DNA from: Platerodrilus igneus
Taxonomy: Eukaryota; Arthropoda; Insecta; Coleoptera; Lycidae
Length of the DNA stretch: 64,000 nt
Assembly: GCA_036346225.1 (NCBI GenBank)
Contig: JARFIW010001452.1
Span: 186,001-250,000 of the forward strand
Direction: 5' to 3'
Shown here piece by piece: positions 45,031 through 57,300 of this stretch; position 1 is the first letter of the stretch; each line of letters opens with the position of its first letter. Both the position numbers and the translations under genes were made by a program. Under the pieces are notes generated by a model. The model saw nothing but the letters and a program-made list of their open reading frames with translations. It had not been told where the DNA came from and did no database searches.

Positions 45031-47229
45031 TATAAATATTGGAGAAAATGTAAATGGTTAGTTTTGATCCAGACTGACAGGTTTGAAAAAGAGTAACCCA
45101 TAAAACAACCTAACCGATACATTTTAGTATGAACAACGTCGAAGCTAACATAACCGAACCGGGGAAGGATACTATACGCTTTTAACTATTGGCAAGAAAA
45201 GCATTGCTAGAACAAGATGTGGATTTAAATTAAAAATAAGAATTTAATTGTATAAGTTAAGAACAAATTTTAACCACAAAGAAATTGAAGTGGAAATATC
45301 GAAATTTTTCACAATAGTTATGAAATTGTATTTCGCGTCACCCTCAGCTCATCACAGTAAGCACGTTTGATTAAATTTGGATATGAGAAGTCACTGTTTA
45401 TGTGATTCAAAAATATATGTTGAAGGTTCGCCTCGCCTTGGGGCCAGAATACAATTACAATATCGTTATTTCCGAGTTTATGCTTCAGGGCGCTCGCATA
45501 CGCTTGACGTACATAAAAGTAATTTATGCTCTTATAGCATCCAATGGAAAAAATTATCTAGCTTGGTTCGTTTACAGATATATCGTGAAACGCCATTAAC
45601 GGATCTTTCTTGGCATCGCCCGGTCCAAGCACGTCATCATTATTTTCAAACTTATATGATAGCCAATTTCTTCAGTGAAAGGTGCAAATACATTGCTTAT
45701 GCGCCATTCACGGAAGGGACTATATACGCCATGGGCCAAGTGGAGTAGATTTAAATATTGACCTTGAAAAGTGAAAGATTGATCATAATGACGTCACGCA
45801 ATTCTCGAATAGATGACCTTGAAGGGTACACATATTTGCAGACCAAACTTTAGATTTTTTTCATAAAAGGTACATGTAAAAAACATGTTTTTTGAGGCAG
45901 AAATAACCTTGCTTATCCATTAAAAATTAATTTATAATTTTGTTTTTAAGTAGTTGTCTGCAAAACTGGATTTGTATGTAGGATAGTGGATAACTATAGT
46001 TAGTACCTACATAGCGAATAATTATTTGCAAAAATGTTCTTGGTGCGGTTTTGGTCTCATTTTGATTTTTATTATAATATGATACTTACAGCATAACACT
46101 TCAAAATTTGATTTAGTGCCTGGAAAATCGATTCCATTTTTGTTAATTGTTAATCAAAATCAACTAAGGTGTAGATCTTAGACCTACCTTATATATTAAA
46201 ATGTTTAAAAGTAATTTATTGTTTTGGAAGCAAAATGTAAAAGCCTATGGGCATAATTGACGGTTTCTCAATAAACAAAAATATGCGATTACTTCCACCT
46301 TATTTTCTAAAAATAAAAAAAAAAGGTTACTTCATATATTGTTTTAATGTAAAAATAATTTTTTCAGATGCCGAAAGAGGAGATCAGAAGCACTTTGTCT
46401 GCCAGAATATAATGAAAAGTGCAGATGCGACAAATAATCGGAAGAAACTAATTAAAAATTACAAATTTGTTTCGGTAATCAGGGAAGGACGTTAACGGTG
46501 ACTGGTTCATCTTCCTCGATGTTATTATTTCATGTGAATAACGGAAGCTAAGAAGAAGAAGCTGTCAAAAAAGCAATCAAAGTTTAGGAGCGAGAAGATG
46601 TCGAAGCTTCCTAAACAATGCTTCAAATATCAACTGAAGAAGCGTACCAAAGCACATTCCAAAATCTTGCGGACGTTAATGGCGCTCAAAGAGTAATGTC
46701 GTTATTTAAAAATGCAGCTTTTCGATCAAAAGATTTGGCTAATTTTTAAATTAAGATATTATTAGTAAATGGACCTAGTTATTGTCAAAATGACACTGGA
46801 ACTATTTATTCGATAAACAAAATAGGGGCAGGGGAGGGGGGTAAATGTTCTAGTGATTACTTGATTCAAAATTTGTCTAATGAAAAGGAAGTGGAAAGGG
46901 ATTGGTTGTTATAATAAAAAAGTCCAGATCATATTTTATTGTAAAGCTTTAAATGCTAATATCACTTCAAGGTTTTGTAAATTTAGTGAAAACATGGCTC
47001 CGATAATTGGAAAAAAGCATGTCATCATATGAATAATGTGAACTACATTATTCGAATTTAAAAAGGTGGTTGAATTTAAAAACAGTTTAGATACCAATAA
47101 AACTAAAAATTATACTACAGATGATTTACAAAATACAGAAATCAGACATTATTACTCTTTTATGGAGTATTGTTTGTGTTAGATTTTGAAAAAAATATTA
47201 TTACTCCAAGTCAGGAGCTGATAGGTGTG
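45031..47229. other. Mostly unassigned; two weak open frames
   Basis: Plus-strand frames at 45,377-45,748 (123 codons; contains ERCKYIAYAPFTEGTIYAMG) and 46,247-46,495 show no domain I recognise. The first is in a slightly GC-richer patch and overlaps another frame, so it may be chance. The end of the second (FVCQNIMKSADATNNRKK) may be transposon-derived. Confidence 0.3.
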
Positions 47230-48446
47230 AGAATTTTAGAACGATTAGTTTAACTTCCAACGCTTCCAAAATACTAACAAAAATAATGAAAAGTAGAGTA
47301 AAAGCTTTGACTGAGAACTATCTAGGCGAAGATTAATATGATTTTGTAAAGACGAGGGGACTAGAGAACTGATACTAATGATTAGGGTAATTATCGAAAA
47401 AAGGATACAAAAAAATAAAAAGACTCATTTCGCATTTGTAGATTTAGAAAAAGCATTTGATAGGGTTAATTGGATTGTTATGTTCAGGATTTTGCGAAAA
47501 ATAGGAATCTCTCATAGAGATAGAAAAATTATTTACAGTCTATATAAAAACCAAAGCGTAGTAATTAGATTTGACGAAATAGAAAAGGAACCTAAGATTA
47601 GAAATGGCGTTAGACGGGATTGTATACCATCTCCCTTAATTTTTAATGTTTATATTGAAGAAGCTTTAACCTTAGCTAGAGAGAGAAAAGAGATAGGTAT
47701 TAGTGTACAGGGACAAGAAATAGACATGTTACGTTTTGCAGATGATATAGCCATTATAGCAGAGTTTAGAAAAGAGTTAGGAGAGTTTTTAAATATTTTA
47801 GATGAGATACTACAGAGTAACTATAGTATGAGAATTAACTCAGGAAAGACAAAGATAATGACAAGTGGGTTAGGGCATAGTTATAAACCAAAATTAAAAA
47901 TAGGTAATACCGAGTTAGAGGAGGTAGATGAATTTTGCTATTTAGGTAGTATAATTACAAACGACGGCCGTAGCAGAAGGGATATAGTAGCTAGAATAGC
48001 TCAAGCTAAAAAAATGTTTTTTAAAAAAAAAGACTTACTAATAGCTAATAGTATTAGTTTAGATAATAGAAAAAGTTTCTTAAAGTCGTACGTATGGAGC
48101 GTTCTATTATACGGTAGTGAGACTTGGACAATTAAAGAGGTGTTATACGAGGATGTTAAAAATTAGTTGGACAGATAGAGTAACAAACGAGGAAGTTTAT
48201 AGAAGGATAGATAAGGAACCCTGTATGTGGAAACATTTAAAGGTCAGGAGAGATAGAATGATAGGGTACGAGTTAAGACATGATGGACTATTTAGTACGG
48301 TCTTAGATTATAGACCACCAAACAAAAATAGAGTAGGAAGACCTAGACAAAGCTATATTAGTCAAATTATTAGAGATTTAGGTTGTGAAGGGTGTGTAGA
48401 TCTTTTTAGACTAGCTCAGAATAGAAAAGAATTTAGAGCTGCATAG
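47230..48446 (+). pseudogene. RTE/CFDP2-like reverse transcriptase, nearly intact core
   Basis: Upstream pieces include ISLTSNASKILTKIMKSRV (about 47,250-47,310) and, one frame over, GTRELILMIRVIIEKR. The main frame (47,378-48,166) has motif A FVDLEKAFDRVNW, a changed motif B (VRRDCIPSP instead of VRQGC.LSP), motif C LRFADDIAII with both Asp, and FCYLGSIITNDGRSRRDI. A small deletion and frame change at about 48,130 lead to MLKISWTDRVTNEEVYRR and the end RVGRPRQSYISQII. In the family the protein primes copying from nicked target DNA. The endonuclease is missing upstream (5' truncation). Confidence 0.85.
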
Positions 48447-48727
48447 AACCGACCATAAGTAAGTTCGAAAACAAAAAAATAGATAAATAAAAATCACTTA
48501 ACTAACTGACACCATAACATAACTCACAATTAGTTAGCGGTCTGGCATGTTAGTAGCGATTCGTTGCTTAAATCATACCATAACATATAATTTAACACTT
48601 TTCCTTCTTTGGAGGGGACAACCAGATATTGTTTCATTTCCTTATATCTTGTAGACATGTTGGAGTTTCTTAACAACCATCAGGTTGCTAATTTCTATAT
48701 AGAACCAGGTAGATGAGAAAAAGATAG

Positions 48728-48859
48728 AAGAGTATAGGAAGACCGAGACCAAACTATATTAGTCAAATTATTAGAAATTTAGGTTGTGAAGGGCATGTAG
48801 AACTTTCTAGATTAGCACAGAGTAGAAAAGAAGTTAGAGCTGCGTCAAACCGACCTTAA
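48728..48859 (+). repeat. Second 3' end of the RTE-like element
   Basis: AGGAAGACC(G/T)AGAC(C/A)AA, TATATTAGTCAAATTATTAG and TTAGGTTGTGAAGGG repeat 48,330-48,460 in the same orientation, down to the CGACC(T/A)TAAGTA(G/A)GT tail. This is a truncated copy or a local duplication about 400 bp downstream of the first. Confidence 0.8.
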
Positions 48860-49127
48860 GTAGGTCGAAAACAAAATGAATGATGTTTGTGTTATACAGT
48901 TTTTAGCTGCGAAAAAAATAGAACATCGAAGATCTACCAGCTTTAGTTGTCGAAAACAATGGAAACTTTAAAAAATTTTGAAATAATACCAAACATTTCT
49001 TAAAATGTAATACTAGCTTGGTAGTCCTAAAACCACGCAAAGTAACTAAAACGGTTGTTATGGAAGTTTATGTATTTGACAAAAAAATATTTCGAGCGAC
49101 TAAGCGAATCCAAACTTAGAAGTTAAT

Positions 49128-49762
49128 AAAAAATAATTCTTCTAATATATTTCAGAAAAACAATGAAGAATTAGGTTACATTCTGGAAGAAGAATGAGTA
49201 CATTTTCAAAGTAGTAACAGAATTTTGATTAATTAAACAATGCACTACAAATGATTATCATTAGAAATTGATAATAAAGAGTACGCTAACATATGTGTTT
49301 ATATTTTAGTAATTCACAATTATAAATAATTTATTTATTTTAACTAAAATTGCACCAAGTAAAATACCTTATAGTAAACAAAGTGTCCATAAATGTTGTT
49401 ATAAATTAAATTTTAAATGTGTTTAACAAGTATTTAGAACTAAGATTGTGTTCTAGTCATTTCTAATAAAATTATATCATATTTATAGGTATGATAAAAA
49501 TAAATTGAAATAGTTTAAATATTAATACTTAACACATTTTAACTAACGTGGATAATTAAATCTCTATTTTTAGGAAAGAAGATAGTATACCATTGAAAAG
49601 GCAAGATAACGTTGCGGAAACGTACGTATGGTGTTTGTTAATTAAAAATATATCAAACAAAATGAATTTGTTTTATACTCTTATTAAGACCGATAGCCCA
49701 AGAATAATAGTTATATATACGGCCCAACAATGGGGCTCGATTGGTATTTAGGAAATTCACAG

Positions 49763-49808
<46 letters not shown>

Positions 49809-50516
49809 TCACAGCTATATATATATATATATATATAGCTGTGAATTTCTAAATACCAATCGAGCCCCATTGTTGGGCCGTATATATAACTATTATTCTT
49901 GGGCTATCGGTCTTAATAAGAGTATAAAAACAAATTCATTTTGTTTGATATATTTTTTAATTAACAAACACCATACGTACGTTTCCGCAACGTTATCTTG
50001 CCTTTTTCAATGGTATACTATCTTCTTTTCCTAAAAATAGAGATTTAATTATCCACGTTAGTTAAAAATGTGTTTAAGTATTAATATTTAAACTATTTCA
50101 ATTTATTTTTATCATACCTATAAATATGATATAATTTTATTAGAAATGACTAGAACACAATCTTAGTTCTAAATACTTGTTAAACCACATTTAAAATTCT
50201 AATTTATAACAACATTTATGACACTTTTGTTTACATAAGGTATTTTGACTCTGAAGTCGCAATTTTAGTTAAAAATAAAATACAATCTACTTTCAAAGTT
50301 GTAAGTTAAACAATAAAAATCAGTATAAACATAGCGATGTACCTAGCGTACTTTGCTTCTTTATCAATTTCTAATTGATAACTACGAATTTTGGCGGTAG
50401 TGCATTGTTAATTATAAATTCTGTTCTACTTTAGGAAAAATGTACTCATTCTTCCTCCCAGAATGTAACCAATTCATTATTAGTTTTTTGAAATATATTA
50501 GAAGAATTATTTTTAT
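49128..50516. repeat. Large palindrome, arms about 640-680 bp
   Basis: Left arm 49,128-49,762 and right arm 49,838-50,516 are inverted copies with few differences. Matching pairs include AATAATTCTTCTAATATATTTC / its complement at 50,490-50,513, ACGTACGTATGGTGTTTGTTAATTA / complement at 49,960, and GGCCCAACAATGGGGCTCGA / complement at 49,860-49,880. The centre is (TA)n, with an extra nested GAAATTCACAGC at 49,804-49,815. No protein is coded. Confidence 0.9.
49720..49880. repeat. Inverted PBS-like motifs around central (TA)n (locus E)
   Basis: GGCCCAACAATGGGGCTCGATT (49,721-49,742, plus) and its inverted copy (49,859-49,880) face each other across GAAATTCACAGC(TA)n. The order, tRNA-Lys-complement-like core then tail then (TA)n, matches loci B and F. 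Confidence 0.7.
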
Positions 50517-50539
50517 ATATATATATATATGTATATATG

Positions 50540-50580
<41 letters not shown>
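50514..50580. repeat. (TA)n microsatellite
   Basis: TA run with one interruption (GTATATATGT), between the palindrome and locus F. Confidence 0.95.
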
Positions 50581-50581
<1 letters not shown>

Positions 50582-50696
50582 CTGAATTTCCTAAATACCA
50601 ATCGAGCCCCATTGTTGGGCCGTCATAAAATTGCAGTGGATTAATTTTAAAATCGTGTCCCACAAATTGGGCCGTCATAAAATTTGCAGTGGATTT
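50581..50696 (-). repeat. 52-bp tandem PBS-like pair next to (TA)n (locus F)
   Basis: CGAGCCCCATTGTTGGGCCG and TGTCCCACAAATTGGGCCG, each followed by TCATAAAAT(T)TGCAGTGGAT, start of CGTCATAAAA at 50,621 and 50,673 (52 bp apart). GCTGAATTTCCTAAATACCA links the first copy to (TA)n, as in the palindrome arms. Confidence 0.7.
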
Positions 50697-52730
50697 CGGG
50701 ATTATAAAGTTAACACCTACAAAAGTAAAAAAAAACTTTTCATTACGATATCTCCTGAAAAAGCTCCCCTAAGTCAGAAACACCACGGCTAGCTCTGCTT
50801 CCAGCTTCTTCAGAGATACTTACCTATCCTATTCTTACTCGTTCTCACTTAGACTACCAAATAAAATTACTACTCAAATAATTCAACGAAACATACAACC
50901 TTTTTTTATTCACACAAATCAAAAATTTCCGTTACCAGCTCAACATTTACAGAATCGAATATAAACATCTTTATGAAATTTTACAATATCAACTATTAAC
51001 TGCTTTTAATTTAATGAATTTAATTTATTTCAACATTTTTTTATATAGTTCAAGTAGATGGGCCTACCTTTAAACCCTAAATTGAAATTTTCTCTGGTCT
51101 ATGATGAGCTCAGTATAAACCATGTTACTCTAAATGCATAAATAAATCGCACCTTTATTTTCCACAAGCCTAAAGACCCGTTAACTCTTTATATCAAGTT
51201 ATACGTCATATATTTATACTTTTAAATAATAAACTCAAATTGCTTTTTTCATATAACCTTCAAATTAGCTTTTATGTTCATAAAATATATAACCTATATG
51301 TCAAATCACTGTAGCACCAAATTACAGCACAAAATGTTTAAGCAATAGCAAATTTCGTTACCTGGTGTACGCCTTTTGCAGCGTCACCTCTGAAGATGTG
51401 GTCCAACCAAAACCTCGTCGTTGCATTCCATCGAATTTCCCTCTGCTACATGTACATCAAACTCATCCAGACTTTATCCAATTCTCTGCAGACGCCTTTA
51501 ATATATCTACCCATATAGTTATCGAAACATGTTAGTCAACTTCCGAATCTTCCATACAATTAGCACCTTCGCTCAGAAAAATTAACTAGGCTCGCTTACC
51601 CCAGTAACATCTTTTATTCGTTATTCGTATGTATTTGCCCACAGCACCGTTTAAATAAGCACCTACTTGTGCTTTCACACTTTTAATTTAACTTACAACG
51701 AACTGCACTTATCACCGATTCAAAATAATTAACGTAAATGTTACCATATATGTCTGAAACGTACCGAAGGAGTAAGAGAGGTCAGAGCCCCTCTACATCT
51801 CCTAGTGTATTTATAAGTGTTGAAACCTCACTCCAGTACTCCGTTTTTGTAGAAATTACCTCTACTTTAACTGATTCTGAAAATTTTTCTATAACGATCT
51901 TTTCAAACTGAGAATTTCACGTTCCACCTCGCTTTAGTCCGAAAACCCTGGCTATAATCCCAACGGTTACAAAACTCCGAGAAATTTCTCTCTTTCCACT
52001 TACAATCAGCCAATCTCCACTATTTCCCCCGTCTTAGGTCTAACCTCCAACTATGTTCTACCTCGTCTAATTCATATTCGTTGTCTCTTTTAAAGTCCCA
52101 CTACAGCAACATAAAATCGATATCGTGGTTAGCCTATACAATTTGTCGCGCACTTTAAACGAGTGCTTTATTCAACGTCTGTTATATGTCATCCTTATTT
52201 ACCCTATGCTAATGGTATCCCGTCTCAACTTGCCTTCAAATCGCCTGTTATGTTGCAGCTTTTGCTTCTACCGTTAACTAAAATTTCTAAAGAATTATGT
52301 TCTAACGTACATTCTGGTTTCTGGAATTTGTTTGTTTGTCCGTCCGTTTTCCTATGAACTGTATGCCAGTTTGAAACTGTACTTTCCCAAGTTGTTCAAC
52401 CCGTAGAATTTCTTAGGATTTGTTTTTAACAAACGCTTTGTTTAGTTAAATGGAAAATATGCGTTTACCTTATTGATTTTATATACAAAAACTCTTCCTT
52501 CTTATTTGATGTGCTTGATTTCCAACTTTTAATAATATTCGTATCATGCTTGAGTTTTTACGTACTACAAAGCTTTCACAGTACGCAAATTTAACATGAC
52601 GATTTATTAATACAAATGTATGCTATTATCCGTTCGTTTTAAGGTCAATTTATTCCTGTCTTCTATATACGTGGTCTTTACAAAATTACTCTCTTGATTT
52701 AACTATCCTTCTTTACACATAATTTACACG

Positions 52731-52733
<3 letters not shown>
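50697..52733. other. Unassigned sequence
   Basis: The plus strand is low in G and pyrimidine-rich in parts (51,350-52,100). No gene, tRNA or element motif is recognised. Confidence 0.4.

Positions 52734-52766
<33 letters not shown>
52734..52766. repeat. (TA)n microsatellite
   Basis: Uninterrupted TA run about 35 bp before the fold-back repeat. Confidence 0.95.
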
Positions 52767-52769
<3 letters not shown>

Positions 52770-52801
52770 AATAAATAAATTTAATGAGTCTTAAAATAAT
52801 A

Positions 52802-53123
52802 TCAAAGAATGAAATTTAATGGCAAGTGACTCAATATTAGCCACAAGGGCATCCTGTCGACGCGTTTCGCCCTTATTGGGAAAAAGGCAGTTGAGCCGGA
52901 TCTCCTCCGTGCCGACTGTTGATAAAACCTGCAAAGCCAGGTGAAACAGCACGAAGGCACAAATTGTGGGCTAGGTGATGCTGTACTTCCCATAATGTGT
53001 TTGCGTTAAATATTACACCTTTGCTACTCCTGTCCTGATAAGCCCCAATAAGGGCGAAACGCGTCGACAGGATCCCTTGTGGCTAATATTGATTCATTTG
53101 CCATTATTTTTCATTCTTTGATA
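52802..53123. repeat. Fold-back repeat with 80-bp inverted arms
   Basis: The left arm TCAAAGAATGAAATTTAATGG ... AATATTAGCCACAAGGG, then ATCCTGTCGACGCGTTTCGC and CCTTATTGGG (to about 52,880), is the inverted copy of CCAATAAGGGCGAAACGCGT...TTGTGGCTAATATTGA...CATTCTTTGATA (53,045-53,123). The loop of about 160 bp has no coding signal. It is a MITE-like or Penelope-derived fold-back element. Confidence 0.85.
53029..53071 (+). ncRNA. Hammerhead-ribozyme-like motif
   Basis: CCTGTC (53,029-53,034) pairs with GACAGG (53,066-53,071) as stem I. Between them are CTGATAA, a hairpin GCCC-CAATAA-GGGC (stem II), GAAA, and ACGCGTC ending in the GTC cleavage triplet. The consensus is CTGANGA, so one core base (G8) is A here, which should weaken or abolish cleavage. 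Stem III is only the self-complementary ACGCGT, as in the dimer-forming hammerheads of Penelope-like and similar retroelements. The inverted arm at 52,846-52,885 keeps GAAACGCGTCGACAGG but not CTGANGA. Confidence 0.6.
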
Positions 53124-53338
53124 TACACTTCTTAATTTGGTAATTATCAACCTACTTTTATTATGTAAATCTTTTAGATTTGCTTGGACATTTTTAGAAA
53201 TTTAGAGAGATCAGACTTTTGATAATGGTAGAAAATTTACTGAAACGTCAGGTTTTGATTAAAAACTATTTATCTAATTGTTTTTAATTATTACACTTTA
53301 TCCCAAAAGATTTTTGACATACCGTATGTGCATTATTC

Positions 53339-53340
53339 TA

Positions 53341-53381
<41 letters not shown>
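53339..53381. repeat. (TA)n microsatellite
   Basis: TA run with one TG break. The following TTTGTGTATAAAGAATC recalls TATAAAGAATAAATAAA after the tract at 52,766. Confidence 0.95.
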
Positions 53382-53385
<4 letters not shown>

Positions 53386-56300
53386 GTATAAAGAATCTGA
53401 TAAAAATATAATTCAATCAAAGAGTTAAAGAATAAATGATTGCACAGACAAAGGTGTCGGCCTTTTAAATATTTAGAAACAGCGGCAAATCTTTCCTGAT
53501 AGTACCGCAACCTGACTTACATGCATATATTTAACCACGCTGCAAAATACTCTACTATCGTTTGTAGTTCTGTAAAATTAAATAAAGAAAAATGTTCATT
53601 TATCCACGGTTTTTTAAACTCACTCAGGGATTATTATATCAAGATATTTCTACTTTGTAAGAAAACGGGTTCTTGTCGTCTTACAGGCACATTAAACACT
53701 TTCACATAAATCGTCGTCTAGTTAAAACCACTTAACCTCTCGCAGTGCAGATGTGGCGTTATTATTTTCAAAGATTGATAAATATAATCACAAATATATA
53801 CTTTAGATGAATGTTTGAGATTCAAATTACTAACAAATATCTTTAAATGGTGTTTATATAAGGATTAATTTCAAATACCTGTAATTCCTCCAAAGGTGCT
53901 TGAGTTGTACATGGACCTCGTTACAGGATAAAACAAAATCGTCTGCGAACGTTTACAGTTAATACCTGTAGAAAGTAGGTTTTAGTTTTATGTTCTTATT
54001 GCATTCACTCTATTTTAGGTTCTACAACTAATAAAATAATAATTCAGCAACAGTATACTTAGAATCCGCTATATGAATATGTATTTTTGTAATACTCCAC
54101 CGCATATGATAAAACGTAGTCCTATTAGACTGGGAAACCACTGCAAAATATTCGAAGCTCACTGGTGCTATTCTTCACCAATACTAACGATGACCTTCTG
54201 TTCATTTCAACTGGAATCACTCTTCTTCACTGCACTTGGTTGTATAAAACCTTATTATTATACGATACACTCATAGTCTTCCACAAACATCAACTTCCTT
54301 GTAATGTTACTCCAGTTACGCGACGATCAAATAAAAAAAGACAAATTTTAAATAGATATATTATTTTTCTATTACATATTTTATAACAAGCTCCATAAGC
54401 AAAAACATCTATTCATTACAAATTTTCAAAATCAACTCTCTCATTTTTTCCAACACATTACCTAGGAGATAGTTTCTCAAATTATATCTTGCCTACTATA
54501 TACAAATGTCTAAGAAGTACATTCATTGATCCCTTATTATTTATGCCTAATTTCTATTTTGGAACAGATACTTGTGTCACTTACACTAATTATCATTGGT
54601 TGACATTCCACAAATCTTACAATCACTTTATGATAACTAAACATGCTAAAATAAATTCGCAACTACTTTGCTTTCCTAATTGTATTTGTTTTGGGTTTTA
54701 GGTCACCAGAATTGAAGAATTCTCTCTTTTATAAACTCAAGCTTTTGGAAATTTATTTTTCTGTTATCAAAAGTATTAAAAGTAAACACAATGGAATTAG
54801 TTATGAGAAAAGGTTGAATTACTAGCTAAAAATTATATTTACCTGTGTAACATTTTCTAGATTTCTTTGCCGCAAACTGGACGCCCGTTGGTTCGAATAA
54901 AAAATGTGTATGGGCACGATTATATTTAAAAATGAGGTCAACAAACTCACCCTCTCCTAAGGTCATAATCCAATAAAGATGAAATTTTAATCTGTAATAG
55001 GAAACTTTAAGGAAACATCCACACTAACTCTGTACTCTAACTTTAGCATAATTTGACAGATTACCAGGGGGTTTGTTACGGAATGCTTTAAGCGCACTGA
55101 AACAAGTGTTTACCAAAAATACCTTCCGGAAATTATAGGAAATAGGCGATAAATAACGGTTTTAAGCTTAGATGCTTAAGTTTAAATATTCTCGTAGTGG
55201 AACTTGTACGAAAAAGGTACTCATAGCATTATGAACCAAATTTTTTTGAATGTTAAATAACAAGGTACCAGCAGAAAACGATAAGAACAAAAAACGTAAA
55301 TATACTGTCCATGTATACGTAAATTCACACCTGCATGGGGCTCTGCTAATTTGAGGAATATTACTCATCACTTTTAGTATAACTTTTTTCTCATTAAACT
55401 TACATTTTTGACGGGTTTGTTATAGACAGGTACTCTTAATAGTTTCAACATAGTTGTCTACTGAAATCAGAAGACCGTAAAACAAAAAACATTTCTATTT
55501 CTTTTTAAATAACGAGAACTACATTCTTTTGGAATATTTACACAAAAATATCAAGTATTTTAATAAAATGAAAATAGTTTATGCATGTGTTATCAACTCA
55601 AAATGACTGGGTAGTTAAAATTCTTACAGTCATGGTTGGCAAACATTTACGTATCTTTCAGATCTGAACTATAAGCATTACAAGTTACGTTAACGGTATT
55701 GATTAATTAAAAAGGGTTTCAAAAAAATGTTCGAAATGTATTCCAATTCTCAAGTTATTGGATTTATATGGAATTTATCTATATAAGAATTAATCAGCTG
55801 ATTTCACGTTAAGCGTATTGGCTACCTCAAAATCACTCCCAGGGCGCAAAATAATTTGAAAGCACTTGTTCTTCTAAACTTTAAAATTTTCACCTAATGT
55901 ATTCATACTAAACATCAATAAATCAAAGGCACCTTCAATTTATATCATAAATGTTAAACTTGAAATTATTATTTTGACAAAGATCTTAAGTCGTGGAAGG
56001 AAACGTAAATAAAGACGATTTTAATAATTCTAAGTGGTTTAATTCCCAAGGAAGATTAAGAAAGATACAAAGCAAACCACAACAAACATATAGAAATTTT
56101 TATAATATAACCGTGTCAAAAATTTCGCACGCGTGAATTAAGAGGTTTTTACAATTAGTTATGTTTTTGTAGTTTTTTTTTGTGGATATATAAGAAAAAA
56201 GATAAATCCATCGTTTGCGCATTTGATTTTTGTACTCGAACATCATTACAGGAAATAGAAAAATTACACAAGTATCTGCTTGTTTACTCATAAACCCAGA

Positions 56301-56559
56301 TGTCAAATACAATATTAAATTCCCCGAATGTATTAAACTTCATAACATTTACTTTATAAAAATATAAATTATAAGGTTTAGCATGGTCGTTTCAGAAGCG
56401 TTGGTGGAATTACAACCCAGGCAACTTTGGAACAAAATTGACTTTTCGAGACACTTCTGAAGCTTGAAGAGGCACCATCGCATTTAGAATCTCCAACGAT
56501 GCTGTGAAAATTCAGAATTAAATTAGAGAGTAACGTAGTATAAAACACAGCTTAGACCT
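53382..56559. other. Unassigned AT-rich sequence
   Basis: Several open frames of 60-70 codons and no motif in any of them. No repeat boundaries recognised. Confidence 0.4.
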
Positions 56560-57300
56560 CATTGATATTTTACGCTAAAATTAGTTGACAAAATTCTCTT
56601 TATAATTTAATTAATTTCAAAGTTAACTAGCAATTGATCTTTTGACGTCTTTGTATTACTAAAGTTCGATCAACTATTTCTGAGTAGTGGAGATGCTTTT
56701 GATCGAACAAGAAAAATATACACTAGACGCAATAAAGTTGCTCAATTCTGCTTCAGTTCAAAACGCAATGGAGCTTGTTAGGTGGCAGCACCCAACAGAG
56801 AAGTTTCGAAAGAACAGCTTACAAACTTCTTTTGTGATATTGCTTCTTAATTTGCGACCTTGTTATTGATTAAGTCGCCAAAACGGAACAACCAAATTTC
56901 CTGAACTCGTAGCAAACAGAATTCGTTCAAAAACATGATATTAGTATAATTTCTGGAACCCGGATAATATCTTGCATTCTTCGAAACAAACTAATTAATT
57001 GGTCTTAATAAAATCTAGTCAATTTAAATATGACACGAGCAGCTACCTTTTGATAAAATAATTTTGCAAAGCTTTCACATTTATTCAGTCTGTCGGCCAC
57101 TCGTGAACACAATCGATAAACTATATTCCACTTTTAGAAAATTCTATTTTTTTATATCGCAAGGTTAAATTTCTAAACCATGAAAAATGTACATCAATAA
57201 TACATTGCAGGAAAATCACAAAAGCGTGGCTCTTCCGTAAATAAAAAATTACAGGTGATCAAATCTTTCTATTGTCAAGGATGTAGTACAGTGGAGTAAG
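56560..57300 (+). repeat. Dispersed repeat, copy 2
   Basis: Diverged counterpart of 29,250-30,110 in the same orientation. The clearest anchors are TTAGTTGACAAAATTCT, GAGCTTGTTAGGTGGCAGCA, CAATTTAAATATGACAC, CGTGAACACAATCGATAAACT and TAGTACAGTGGAG. The short open frame 56,687-56,869 lies within it and is not conserved in copy 1, so it is not a gene. Confidence 0.6.

Noticed and set aside
49741..50678. Open frames with long Tyr-Ile runs
   Set aside because: Translations of (TA)n tracts inside the palindrome and its flank.
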